Assembly (NCBI RefSeq): GCF_025340265.1
Contig: NZ_CP022708.1
Coordinates: 1,017,501-1,075,000, forward strand
DNA: 57,500 nt
From: Novosphingobium sp. 9
GTDB lineage: Bacteria; Pseudomonadota; Alphaproteobacteria; Sphingomonadales; Sphingomonadaceae
Direction: 5' to 3'
The translations under genes were made by a program, and so were the position numbers. This document shows positions 16,740-25,159 of this stretch, one piece after another (the stretch's first letter is position 1; each line of letters begins with the position of its first letter). Under the pieces are notes generated by a model, which did no database searches, had not been told where the DNA came from, and saw nothing but the letters and a program-made list of their open reading frames with translations.

Positions 16740-17429
16740 GTGAGCGTGACTGGAACCTCCTGCGCGCAAGCTTTTCCGGCGCAGCGCACGCTGGTGGTCG
16801 ACAGTGCCACCGAAGCCTGTTCGGTCGCGCTTCTTGACGAAGACGGCACCCTGCTCGCGGGCGATTGGCGAATGCTGGGGCGCGGCCATGCCGAGAGCCT
16901 CGTGCCCATGATCGCAGCGCTGCCCGACAACGGGCGTGCGGATCGCATTGCCGTCGCACTTGGCCCCGGCAGCTTTACCGGCGTGCGCGTCGGCCTTGCT
17001 GCCGCCCGCGCGCTGGCGCTGGCATGGCACGCGGATATCGTCGGCTATTCGACGCTCGACATGATCGCGGCAATGGCAGCGGCAGAACGCCCCGGCCTGC
17101 CGCTCGCGGTAGCCATGACCGGCGGCCATGGCGAATGGTTCGTCCAGACCTACGACGCGGATAGCGCGATAGATATGCCGCTCTCCTCGCTGCACCCCGA
17201 ACAGGCGGTCGAGACCTGCCCGCAGTCGCTGATTGCCGGCAGCCAGGCGCAAGCCCTGCTCGCCAGACGTGTGCCTGCGACCGGCGGCGAGGCGCTGGTC
17301 CTGTGGCCCGATGCCAGACGCTTTGCGCTACTCTCGCCGATGGCCCTGACCATGGATGTCACCCCGATCTACGGCCGCGCACCCGATGCGCTGCTGCCCG
17401 GCGGGATAAAACCCGCGAGCGCCGCATGA
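16740..17429 (+). CDS. tsaB: tRNA threonylcarbamoyladenosine biosynthesis protein TsaB
   Basis: 229 residues from GTG 16740; an ATG 36 bp upstream inside nfu is an alternative. The ASKHA-fold signatures are LVVDSATEACSVALLDEDG, then RGHAESLVPMI, then IAVALGPGSFTGVRVGLAAAR. TsaB is the non-catalytic partner of TsaD in making t6A37 on ANN-decoding tRNAs. The rimI gene overlaps its stop codon by ATGA, a common arrangement in alpha-proteobacteria. Confidence 0.93.
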   Translation: MSVTGTSCAQAFPAQRTLVVDSATEACSVALLDEDGTLLAGDWRMLGRGHAESLVPMIAALPDNGRADRIAVALGPGSFTGVRVGLAAARALALAWHADIVGYSTLDMIAAMAAAERPGLPLAVAMTGGHGEWFVQTYDADSAIDMPLSSLHPEQAVETCPQSLIAGSQAQALLARRVPATGGEALVLWPDARRFALLSPMALTMDVTPIYGRAPDALLPGGIKPASAA

Positions 17430-17884
17430 TCGACGACGTAGATCGGATCATGGCGGTCATGCAGGCCGCCTTCGACCCGCTCTACGGCGAAGCCTGGAAC
17501 CGGCGACAGGTGGAAGATTCGCTGTCGCTCGGCCATTGCCATTACGGGGTTATCGCTGCCGAAGGTCTACCCTGCGCCGGAGATGTTCCCGCAGCCGGTT
17601 TCTTCATGTCGCGCAATGCCTTCCACGAGGAAGAACTGCTGCTGCTTGCAGTAAAACCTGAATTTCGACGTTATGGACTGGGGCGTAAGCTTCTGGATAC
17701 ATTACGCCGGGATGCCGGCGCACGCGGCGCACAGCGCCTGCTGCTGGAAATGCGTCGGGGAAACCCCGCTGAAGCACTGTATGCAGCCTTCGGTTTCTAC
17801 AAGATCGGCGAGCGCCCGAATTATTACCGCACGTCGGAAGGTGACAGGCTGGATGCCATTACCTTCGCATGTGACATTTCCTGA
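17426..17884 (+). CDS. rimI: RimI-like GNAT N-acetyltransferase
   Basis: 152 residues. The ATG overlaps the tsaB stop as ATGA. The GNAT acetyl-CoA site is LLLAVKPEFRRYGLGRKLLD, followed by LLLEMRRGNPAEALYAAFGF, which is the RimI pattern. It would acetylate the N-terminal alanine of ribosomal protein bS18 or related protein N-termini. Codon use is like its neighbours. Confidence 0.88.
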   Translation: MIDDVDRIMAVMQAAFDPLYGEAWNRRQVEDSLSLGHCHYGVIAAEGLPCAGDVPAAGFFMSRNAFHEEELLLLAVKPEFRRYGLGRKLLDTLRRDAGARGAQRLLLEMRRGNPAEALYAAFGFYKIGERPNYYRTSEGDRLDAITFACDIS

Positions 17885-17917
17885 GTGCGCTTGCGTAACA
17901 CTGTCGACCGTCAATTC

Positions 17918-17984
17918 TTGTCGCAACGCAATGCACAGTATCATTTTTGACTAATACATGTTGATACTTGCACAATTGCGACAA
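17918..17984. promoter_or_regulatory. AT-rich leader and inverted repeat before mucR
   Basis: TTGTCGCAA (17918-17926) and TTGCGACAA (17976-17984) are perfect inverted copies either side of an AT-rich stretch with several T-A steps. MucR-family proteins are known to bind AT-rich DNA and often repress their own promoter, so this is a candidate autoregulatory site. Confidence 0.5.
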
Positions 17985-18061
17985 CTGGTTCAATGGTGAA
18001 ACCACAACGCCGATGAAGCGTTGAGTCATCCTGCACAGACAGGTCGCCAAAGGACAGACAA

Positions 18062-18505
18062 ATGGACATCATTCAGAACGACATGAGCGAAACGCTCATC
18101 ACCCTGACGTCGGATATCGTCGCCGCGCATGTCAGCAACAATTCGGTTTCGGTCGACGACCTTCCTTCGCTGATCTCCAACGTCTACGGCGCCCTCGCCG
18201 GCCTTGGCACGACTGTCACGGTCGAAGAAGAAAAGCCTGAGCCCGCCGTTTCGGTACGCGCGTCGGTCAAGCCCGACTACATCGTCTGTCTGGAAGACGG
18301 CAAGAAGCTCAAGATGCTCAAGCGCCACCTGATGACGCACTACAACATGACCCCGGAAGAGTATCGCGTGCGCTGGAACCTGCCCGCAGACTATCCGATG
18401 GTCGCCCCCAACTACGCCGAGAAGCGCCGCGAGCTGGCCAAGAAGATCGGCCTGGGTCGCAAGCCCAACGTGCGTCGCGGTCGCAAGCCCAAGGCTGCCG
18501 CCTGA
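18062..18505 (+). CDS. MucR/Ros-family zinc-finger transcriptional regulator
   Basis: 147 residues. The Ros/MucR core is unmistakable: DYIVCLEDGKKLKMLKRHLMTHYNMTPEEYRVRWNLP holds the prokaryotic zinc finger (cysteine and two histidines), followed by YPMVAPNYAEKRRELAKKIGLG. A basic tail (RRGRKPKAAA) ends the protein. In related alpha-proteobacteria MucR proteins act as nucleoid-like repressors of exopolysaccharide, motility and virulence genes and of their own promoter. A strong terminator follows the gene. Confidence 0.95.
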   Translation: MDIIQNDMSETLITLTSDIVAAHVSNNSVSVDDLPSLISNVYGALAGLGTTVTVEEEKPEPAVSVRASVKPDYIVCLEDGKKLKMLKRHLMTHYNMTPEEYRVRWNLPADYPMVAPNYAEKRRELAKKIGLGRKPNVRRGRKPKAAA

Positions 18506-18515
18506 TAGATCGCCC

Positions 18516-18550
18516 GACCGGGGAGCGGCGACCATCGCCTCTCCCCGGTC
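18516..18550 (+). terminator. Terminator after mucR
   Basis: GACCGGGGAG (18516-18525) pairs with CTCCCCGGTC (18541-18550), with an inner GGCG/CGCC stem. A short T-containing stretch follows. It separates mucR from fur. Confidence 0.7.
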
Positions 18551-18713
18551 GATTCCTTAACGCCTGACAGCTGCCCTGCCTGACTCTGCCGTCACCGGCA
18601 CCCATGACACCGGATACCCACTGCGAACCGCCCGCAAGAGGCGATGGACAGTTGAGATCGACGACAGACGCTCCTAAGTAGATGCGACTGCCATTCTCAA
18701 ATACAGGTCCCCA

Positions 18714-19151
18714 GTGAACCAACCGATCGATCTTGAAGCCCTCTGCGCCGAACGCGGACTTCGCATCACCGAACAGCGCCGCGTGATCGCTCGGGTTCTC
18801 TCGGAGAGCACCGACCATCCCGACGTCGAGAAACTGCACGAGCGCGCCATGGCGCTCGATCCCGGCATCTCGATCGCCACTGTCTATCGCACCGTGCGCC
18901 TGTTCGAGGAGGCGGGCATCCTTGACCGTCACGATTTCGGCGATGGCCGAGCCCGCTACGAAGCGGCGCCCGAGGCGCATCACGATCACATGATCGACGT
19001 CGAAAGCGGCGCCGTCATCGAATTCGTCGATCCCGAACTCGAACAGCTCCAGCGCGATATCGCCGAAAAGCTAGGCTTCCGTCTCGTTGATCACCGCATG
19101 GAGCTCTACGGCGTACGGCTCGACCGCGAGGATGCAGACAAGCGCAAGTGA
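18714..19151 (+). CDS. fur: Fur-family metal-responsive regulator
   Basis: 145 residues from GTG 18714, since no ATG fits. The winged-helix domain reads RGLRITEQRRVIARVLSES, then HPDVEKLHERA, then ISIATVYRTVRLFEEAGIL. The metal site is seen in EAHHDHMIDVESG. The C-terminal CxxC pair of some Fur proteins is absent. It probably represses iron-uptake genes when iron-loaded, or acts as the heme-dependent Irr-like or Mur variant found in alpha-proteobacteria; the exact metal cannot be decided. plsC follows after 4 bp. Confidence 0.9.
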   Translation: MNQPIDLEALCAERGLRITEQRRVIARVLSESTDHPDVEKLHERAMALDPGISIATVYRTVRLFEEAGILDRHDFGDGRARYEAAPEAHHDHMIDVESGAVIEFVDPELEQLQRDIAEKLGFRLVDHRMELYGVRLDREDADKRK

Positions 19152-19155
19152 TCGG

Positions 19156-19914
19156 ATGAAGGATACTGCTCCGGCGGCCGTACCCTGGCGGGGGTGGCCG
19201 CTGGTGATCTTGCGCATTGCCGCGCTCGGCGCCCTGCTACCCCTCGCCGTCGTCGCCTACTATATCGCGACACCTCTCGTGCGCCGCAATCCGGTGCCGC
19301 GCGCGTTTCTCGCCAGCGTCGGCGCAATCTGCGGGCTGCGCATCGAGGTGTTCGGCGAGGAAGTCTCCGGTCCACGGGTACTTCTGGCAAATCACGTCAG
19401 CTGGCTGGATATCCTGGCTTTGGCTCGCACCAGCGGCGCGGCCTTTGTCGCGCATGACGGGCTTGCCGACTTCCGCCCCTTGCGCAAGCTGTGCGAGATG
19501 AACCGGACAGTCTTCGTGGCCCGGCACGAACGCGCAGGCGTCGCCGGGCAGGTCGCGCAGATCCGCAGCGCCATCGCCCGGAATGAAGCCCTCGCCATCT
19601 TTCCCGAAGGCACGACCAGCGAGATCCTGCTGCCTTTCAAGTCCTCGCTGCTCTCGGCACTGGAAGGCGATGCATGCGCGGAAACCGCGATCCAGCCGGT
19701 ATGCCTCGATTACGAGGGCGATCTGCCCAAAGTTGCATGGACCGGCACCGAATCGGGCCTTCGCAATGCGCTGCGCATACTCGCGCGCTGGCGACCGGTA
19801 CGCCTGACGGTGCATTTCCTGAAGCCGCTGGAGGCAACGCAGCGCAGCTCCCGCAAGACCATGGCCTTCACCACCCAGAGCGCCATCGCCGGGACGATCG
19901 CCCGATTACGATAG
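19156..19914 (+). CDS. plsC: 1-acyl-sn-glycerol-3-phosphate acyltransferase
   Basis: 252 residues from ATG 19156, which lies 4 bp after fur. A membrane segment (VILRIAALGALLPLAVVAYY) is followed by the acyltransferase motifs NHVSWLDILAL (HX4D) and FPEGTTSE. It acylates lysophosphatidic acid to phosphatidic acid at the inner membrane. Close linkage to fur suggests a shared transcript. Confidence 0.92.
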   Translation: MKDTAPAAVPWRGWPLVILRIAALGALLPLAVVAYYIATPLVRRNPVPRAFLASVGAICGLRIEVFGEEVSGPRVLLANHVSWLDILALARTSGAAFVAHDGLADFRPLRKLCEMNRTVFVARHERAGVAGQVAQIRSAIARNEALAIFPEGTTSEILLPFKSSLLSALEGDACAETAIQPVCLDYEGDLPKVAWTGTESGLRNALRILARWRPVRLTVHFLKPLEATQRSSRKTMAFTTQSAIAGTIARLR

Positions 19915-19938
19915 CGCTCCGAGCCGTGTTCGCTGCGA

Positions 19939-20607
19939 TCAGCGGGTAACGTTGTAGGCCAACTGGTCGTTGTTGAGCTGGAAACCCAGCAGAACCTCGA
20001 AGGTCGCAGTGGCAACGGCCGCCTTCACCTTGGGGTCGGTCAGAGGATCGACCGCCGCATCGGCATCGCCAGCCTTGCGCTTTTCGGTGATCTTGGCGCG
20101 AATGTCCTCGGGCAGCGTGGCAGCCGCGCGATCGACATAAGCCGTGCCCTGTCCCGTCGCGGTAGCGCGCGCGGCACCGTCGGCGAAGTTGAGCGTCACC
20201 TGACCGACGCGCTTGGACACGACCGACGTACCGCCCTGCAGAACCGAGAAATAATACGGCAGCGTCACCTGGCGCGCACCGTGCGTATCACGACGGATCG
20301 CCTCGACCTTGAAGGTCACCTGAGAATTGACCTTCGGCGTCACCGAGGCCTCGTCGCACGTCGAGCGCACATCGGTCATCGTGGCGACCAGATCGAGATT
20401 CGATTCGGTCTTGGGGCCTGCCGGATCGCGGAACAGCGTCATGTCGCCGGTATAGTCGGGAATGCCGACAGCCGGACAATGGCTGCGCACAGCGGTGATG
20501 CCCACGCCCGAATCCACCACGATTTCGCCCTTCTTCGCGCAGCCGCTCAGCAGCGTCGCCGTGGCGGCGGTGGTCATGGCAATGGCAGTCAGGCGCCGTG
20601 CATTCAT
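19939..20607 (-). CDS. Conserved lipoprotein of unknown function
   Basis: 222 residues from ATG 20607. A lipoprotein signal peptide ends in LLSGCAKKG, so Cys22 should be lipidated. The residue after it is Ala, so the protein probably goes to the outer membrane. The mature part is beta-rich (VNSQVTFKVEAIRRDTH, then VGQVTLNFADGAARATATG) and ends with FEVLLGFQLNNDQLAYNVTR. I do not recognise the family. It is divergent from ispH, 69 bp between starts, and convergent with plsC. Confidence 0.82.
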   Translation of the reverse strand: MNARRLTAIAMTTAATATLLSGCAKKGEIVVDSGVGITAVRSHCPAVGIPDYTGDMTLFRDPAGPKTESNLDLVATMTDVRSTCDEASVTPKVNSQVTFKVEAIRRDTHGARQVTLPYYFSVLQGGTSVVSKRVGQVTLNFADGAARATATGQGTAYVDRAAATLPEDIRAKITEKRKAGDADAAVDPLTDPKVKAAVATATFEVLLGFQLNNDQLAYNVTR

Positions 20608-20676
20608 CGTCAGATCCTCAAGGTTCGCTTGTGCTTGCCCTAGCGGCGCGCGCGCCAAAGCGCTAGAGGCGCATTC

Positions 20677-21675
20677 ATGAACGCGTCCTTTCCGACTTCG
20701 AACCCGGTTTCGACCGACACCGCGGCCACAGGCACGGCCAAGATCCCGCTGCGGCTGATGATTGCCGCCCCGCGCGGCTTCTGCGCCGGGGTGGACCGCG
20801 CCATCGAGATCGTCGAACGCGCGATCGACCGCTACGGCGCACCGGTCTACGTCCGCCATGAGATCGTCCACAACAAGTACGTGGTCGACAGCCTGAAGGC
20901 CAAGGGCGCGATCTTCGTCGAGGAACTGGACGAAGTGCCCGATGGCGTGCCGGTTATCTTCAGCGCCCACGGCGTGCCCAAGTCGGTGCCTGCCGCCGCG
21001 ACCGAGCGCGGCCTCGAATGGCTCGATGCCACCTGCCCGCTGGTCAGCAAGGTTCACCGCCAGGCCGAGCGCCAGGTCGAGGCCGGGCGCCACATCCTGT
21101 TCATCGGCCATGCCGGACACCCCGAAGTTATCGGCACATTCGGACAGGTGCCCGAAGGCGGCATGACGCTGGTTGAAACCGTGGCAGACGTCGCCGGTCT
21201 GAACTTCCCGGCGGACGCGCAGCTTTCCTATCTGTCGCAGACCACGCTCTCGGTCGACGACACCGCAGATATCATCGCCGCCATCCGCGAGCGCTTCCCC
21301 GAAGTGCGCGTGCCCAAGGCCGAGGACATCTGCTACGCCACCTCGAACCGACAGGCCGCCGTCAAGCAGATCGCGCCCGACTGCGATCTGGTGCTGGTGA
21401 TCGGCTCGCCCAAGAGCTCCAACTCGCTGCGCCTTGTCGAAGTGGCCGAGCGTTCGGGCTCGGTCGGGCGGATGATCCAGCGCGCCAGCGAGATCGAGCC
21501 GGAATGGCTCGACGGCGTGGCGACCGTGGGCGTCACCGCAGGTGCCTCGGCGCCCGAGGAACTGGTCAACGAAGTGCTCGCCCGCCTGCGCGAACTGCGC
21601 GCGGTCGAGGCCGAGGAGATCGTCACCGCACAGGAGCGGATGACCTTCAAGCTGCCGCGCCAGCTGACGGAGTAA
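20677..21675 (+). CDS. ispH: 4-hydroxy-3-methylbut-2-enyl diphosphate reductase
   Basis: 332 residues. The three cluster cysteines appear in [23 protein letters not shown] and [10 protein letters not shown]; the substrate site is seen in SSNSLRL and the catalytic glutamate region near HGVPKSV. IspH performs the last step of the MEP isoprenoid pathway, giving IPP and DMAPP. thrB starts 5 bp after it, and rnhA overlaps thrB, so the three form one transcript. Confidence 0.96.
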   Translation: MNASFPTSNPVSTDTAATGTAKIPLRLMIAAPRGFCAGVDRAIEIVERAIDRYGAPVYVRHEIVHNKYVVDSLKAKGAIFVEELDEVPDGVPVIFSAHGVPKSVPAAATERGLEWLDATCPLVSKVHRQAERQVEAGRHILFIGHAGHPEVIGTFGQVPEGGMTLVETVADVAGLNFPADAQLSYLSQTTLSVDDTADIIAAIRERFPEVRVPKAEDICYATSNRQAAVKQIAPDCDLVLVIGSPKSSNSLRLVEVAERSGSVGRMIQRASEIEPEWLDGVATVGVTAGASAPEELVNEVLARLRELRAVEAEEIVTAQERMTFKLPRQLTE

Positions 21676-21680
21676 GCAGC

Positions 21681-22667
21681 ATGGCCGTCTATACCCGCCT
21701 CGGCGCCGAAGACCTCGGCGCGCTGATCGAGCGTTTCGCGGTCGGCACACTGACCTCAGCCAAGGGCATTGCCGAGGGCGTATCGAATTCCAACTGGCTG
21801 ATCGAGACCGATGACGCGGGCACCTCGCGCCGCTTCATCCTGACCGTCTACGAAAGCCGGACCGACACGGCAGAGCTGCCGTTCTTCCTCGACCTGCTCG
21901 ATTACCTCGCCGCCGCAGGGTGCCCGGTGCCGCGCACGATCCACGACCGCGAGGGCGCCAGCCACTTGTGGATCGAGGCACCCGACGGCCGCAAGCCGCT
22001 GGCGCTGATCGAGTTCCTTCCCGGCGTCTCGGTTAGCGAGCCGACCTCCGAACAGGCCCGCGCGGTCGGCGGCGCGCTGGCGCAGTTGCACCTTGCCGCC
22101 GCCAGCTTCGAGGGCGCACGCGTCAACACACTGGGCCCGGTGGCATGGCGCGAACTGCTCGATGCCTGCACCCGGCAGGGACTCGATTCGATCGACCCCG
22201 ATCTCGGCGCGCTGGTTGCCCGCGAACTGGCAGCGCTCGAACGCGGCTGGCCCGAACATCTGCCGCGCGGGATCGTCCATGCCGACCTGTTCCCCGACAA
22301 CGTGCTGATGCTGGGCGATAGCGTCACCGGCCTTATCGACTTCTACTTCGCCTGCACCGACCTCCTCGCCTACGACGTGGTCGTCACGCACGCGGCGTGG
22401 TGTTTCAGCGACGACGGGCGCGAGTTCTACCCTGCGCTCTCCGCCGCGCTGATCGAGGGTTACGAGGCGGTGCGTCCGCTCTCCGCAGAGGAACGCGCGG
22501 CGCTGCCGCTGCTGGCGCAGGGGGCCGCGCTGCGGTTCCTGTCGACCCGCGCCTATGACTGGCTCAACACGCCTGCCGATGCGCTGGTGACGCCCAAGGA
22601 CCCGATGGCCTTCGCGCGCCGTCTGGAATTCTACGCCGATTCCGCAAACGCAGGAATCTTTGCATGA
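21681..22667 (+). CDS. thrB: Homoserine kinase, APH-fold type
   Basis: 328 residues from ATG 21681. The aminoglycoside-phosphotransferase-like fold is shown by [13 protein letters not shown], then [14 protein letters not shown] with the catalytic aspartate and asparagine, then [18 protein letters not shown]. This is the type II homoserine kinase found in alpha-proteobacteria, phosphorylating homoserine in threonine synthesis. It sits between ispH and rnhA. Confidence 0.93.
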   Translation: MAVYTRLGAEDLGALIERFAVGTLTSAKGIAEGVSNSNWLIETDDAGTSRRFILTVYESRTDTAELPFFLDLLDYLAAAGCPVPRTIHDREGASHLWIEAPDGRKPLALIEFLPGVSVSEPTSEQARAVGGALAQLHLAAASFEGARVNTLGPVAWRELLDACTRQGLDSIDPDLGALVARELAALERGWPEHLPRGIVHADLFPDNVLMLGDSVTGLIDFYFACTDLLAYDVVVTHAAWCFSDDGREFYPALSAALIEGYEAVRPLSAEERAALPLLAQGAALRFLSTRAYDWLNTPADALVTPKDPMAFARRLEFYADSANAGIFA

Positions 22668-23116
22668 AGAAGATCGACATTTTCACGGACGGCGCCTGCA
22701 AGGGCAATCCCGGCCCCGGCGGCTGGGGCGTGCTGCTGCGCATGGGCGAGCACGAGAAGGAAATGTCCGGAGGCGAAGCGGATACCACCAACAACCGCAT
22801 GGAAATGACTGCAACGATCAAGGCGCTCAACGCCCTGACCGAGCCGTGCGATGTGACGCTCCACACCGACAGCAAGTACGTGATCGACGGCATCACCAAG
22901 TGGGTTCACGGCTGGAAGAAGAAGGGCTGGGTCAATGCCAGCAAGCAGCCGGTGCGCAATGCCGACCTGTGGCACGACCTGATCGAGGCCGCAGGACGCC
23001 ACAAGGTCGACTGGCAATGGGTGCGCGGCCACAACGGCCACGTCGAGAACGAGCGCGTGGACAAGCTGGCCAGCGACGCCGCGCTGGCGGCAGCGAAGAT
23101 GTCGCGTCCGGCATAA
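22664..23116 (+). CDS. rnhA: Ribonuclease HI
   Basis: 150 residues; the ATG overlaps the thrB stop (ATGA). The four catalytic acids fit [35 protein letters not shown] and [14 protein letters not shown]. It removes RNA from RNA-DNA hybrids during replication and repair. Confidence 0.96.
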   Translation: MKKIDIFTDGACKGNPGPGGWGVLLRMGEHEKEMSGGEADTTNNRMEMTATIKALNALTEPCDVTLHTDSKYVIDGITKWVHGWKKKGWVNASKQPVRNADLWHDLIEAAGRHKVDWQWVRGHNGHVENERVDKLASDAALAAAKMSRPA

Positions 23117-23285
23117 GATGTCGATAGGTTATGGATCGGACTGATGTTTGATCTGTAACCACTTGAAATACAATAATATTGCGATATGGATCGCATAATT
23201 TGGCGGCGTCACCTCAAAAGGCTCCCGTCACCTAAAAATAATTTCGGGTCACCTGAATCCAAATCCGTTCTTCTTACGCTCCCAC

Positions 23286-23312
23286 TTTCTGGATGATATT
23301 CTCATCCAGAAA
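23286..23312. terminator. Perfect hairpin between rnhA and porin
   Basis: TTTCTGGATGA (23286-23296) and TCATCCAGAAA (23302-23312) are perfect 11-bp arms around a 5-base loop. The 352-bp gap 23117-23468 lies between two gene ends, so this is likely a bidirectional terminator. The same gap carries three GTCACCT copies (23208, 23227, 23248) at near two-turn spacing. Confidence 0.6.
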
Positions 23313-23468
23313 TCGCAGCCAGCTAAGTCGTCGGCGAACGTGGGGAGAAAGCCCGGCTCATTCTCTACCCCTGTCTCATAGCCTACCTAGCTGCACTGAG
23401 GCAGAAAATCCAATTATCTCAGTATACAAATTGTCCAGACCACCGCTCGTTAGTCCAGTATCAGATAC

Positions 23469-25103
23469 CTAGAACCTAACATTCAGCTGCGTGCGAATGC
23501 CGTCATATTCGTAATACGGCCCTGATAAGAAACGATTACGAAAATAGCTGAGTTGCAGCCAGGCATTGTGATCGAGGCCAATCAGCCCTTCCAGCGCCAA
23601 CACAGTACGATTGGTGCCGCCGGGATTGTAATCGCCCTCGGTAAAGGCGGCGATGACGGAATCCGTTTCCAGGCGCCGATAGGATCCCGTGACCTGCCAC
23701 TGCCCGAATTCGGACACGTTGGGATCACCAATCGTGATGGCGCCCATCCAGGCCTTGTTGCCATTGGGCTGCGTGAGCAACGGCAACGCTTCCAGCGCGC
23801 TGCGATCATAGGCCAGATTGACGGCATAGTCGAAGGCGCCTGAAATCGCATAGCGATTGCCAAGACGCTGCGACACGGCGCCAAGGACTTCGGCAATCCG
23901 AAAAGACGAAGCGACGCCGGGCAATACCCTGTTCGCCAGAGGGTCAAGGTCGACAAGGGTATTGCCGACGCCCAGCACGGTCGAGGCCGTGGCAGAATTA
24001 CCGACGACGCCGCGATAATGGCTCCAGTCGTAATAGGTTACCGCAAGCCGCAGGTGCGTGCTGGAAGACAGCGGCACACCAGCCACGCCGACCTGCCCGG
24101 CATATACGAAGCGGTCAGGCGTAGTGCCCGCATTTTCCTGAAGATAGAAGACAGCGCCGGTCGCGAAGACATACCCGGAGTTCAGCTTGCGCCTGAACGA
24201 GGCGGCAAACCCTTCTGGATTGACATCGCCATCCCACAGCAAATTCGTCGTGTAGAACGGGTTCGGCATGCGCCCGCCAGTCACGACGATATCCTTCGTC
24301 GGCTTCCACTGAAGATAGGCACGATCGATCCCCACACCGTCGCGATTGAAAAAATCGCCATAAGTCTGGTCGGTGGAGGTCGGCTCGGTCAGATTTCCCG
24401 CCGCCAGACGGATCACGGCGGTAAAATGATCGTCGACCCGAGCGGTGAAGCTGAGCCGCGCGCGATACCGCAGGCGCGCCCGGTCGTTGTTGGGCAGGTA
24501 ATTGGTGACCGGAACAGCGGAACCACCCGTCGAAAGGCCCGCCCAGTTCGGAATCGTCGCGGAACTTTTATTATTGAAGTACTCGCCCTGCCAGCGAAGA
24601 CGAATATCGCCGTCGATGCGGATGCGATCGGCCCAACTCTGGTCCTGCATGGCGAAGGCCGCGTTACGGACCACCGGCGCAGAGGGATCGACCGAAGGAT
24701 CGCGATTGTTCGGAAAGGCATAGGCCTGCGGCGGCGCGGCCTCGACCGGGCGCGGCGCTTCGGGCTGGCGGATCGCGCTCTGATTTTCGACCGCAGCCAT
24801 GCTGGGACGTGCTGGCTGTGCCGCAGGCGGTCCACTGGGCGCCTGCGCAACCGTCGCAGCGACAGGTGCTGCCGCAACGGCCTGCTTCAGCCCATCCGCC
24901 TTTGCCTGGGTAATGATGCCCTCGCTGACCAATAGGGCGATAAGGGCATCGACCTTGCCGTCTTCCGCTGATCTTGAAGCGGTTCTGTCGGATGCCGTGC
25001 CCGGCGCTGTCGGGCTCGACGTCAAAACTTGAGCCTGCGTTTCGGCTGGCAGCGCACAAAGCGCCGCCAAGGCCGTCACCACCAAACCTGCATCTGCCCT
25101 CAT
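23469..25103 (-). CDS. Putative outer-membrane porin of the ttu cluster
   Basis: 544 residues from ATG 25103, preceded by GGAGAGG. The signal peptide ends near ALPAETQAQ. A short helical segment (VDALIALLVSEGIITQAKADGLKQAVAA) and a Pro/Ala linker precede a beta-barrel. The barrel has porin-like strands and ends in the aromatic residue typical of outer-membrane sorting (QLNVRF). Such porins are often annotated only as putative porin in sphingomonads. Its place as the last gene of the tartrate cluster suggests diffusion of tartrate or a similar dicarboxylate, which is inference. Confidence 0.85.
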   Translation of the reverse strand: MRADAGLVVTALAALCALPAETQAQVLTSSPTAPGTASDRTASRSAEDGKVDALIALLVSEGIITQAKADGLKQAVAAAPVAATVAQAPSGPPAAQPARPSMAAVENQSAIRQPEAPRPVEAAPPQAYAFPNNRDPSVDPSAPVVRNAAFAMQDQSWADRIRIDGDIRLRWQGEYFNNKSSATIPNWAGLSTGGSAVPVTNYLPNNDRARLRYRARLSFTARVDDHFTAVIRLAAGNLTEPTSTDQTYGDFFNRDGVGIDRAYLQWKPTKDIVVTGGRMPNPFYTTNLLWDGDVNPEGFAASFRRKLNSGYVFATGAVFYLQENAGTTPDRFVYAGQVGVAGVPLSSSTHLRLAVTYYDWSHYRGVVGNSATASTVLGVGNTLVDLDPLANRVLPGVASSFRIAEVLGAVSQRLGNRYAISGAFDYAVNLAYDRSALEALPLLTQPNGNKAWMGAITIGDPNVSEFGQWQVTGSYRRLETDSVIAAFTEGDYNPGGTNRTVLALEGLIGLDHNAWLQLSYFRNRFLSGPYYEYDGIRTQLNVRF

Positions 25104-25159
25104 GTATCCTCTCCTCACTTTTACAAGGGTCTTTTGCCCTTCTTGAAGACCGTCGAAAT

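Noticed and set aside
20608..21750. Extended minus-strand frame upstream of the lipoprotein start
   Set aside because: The segment before ATG 20607 runs antisense to ispH and shows no domain; the lipobox signal peptide fixes the start at 20607.
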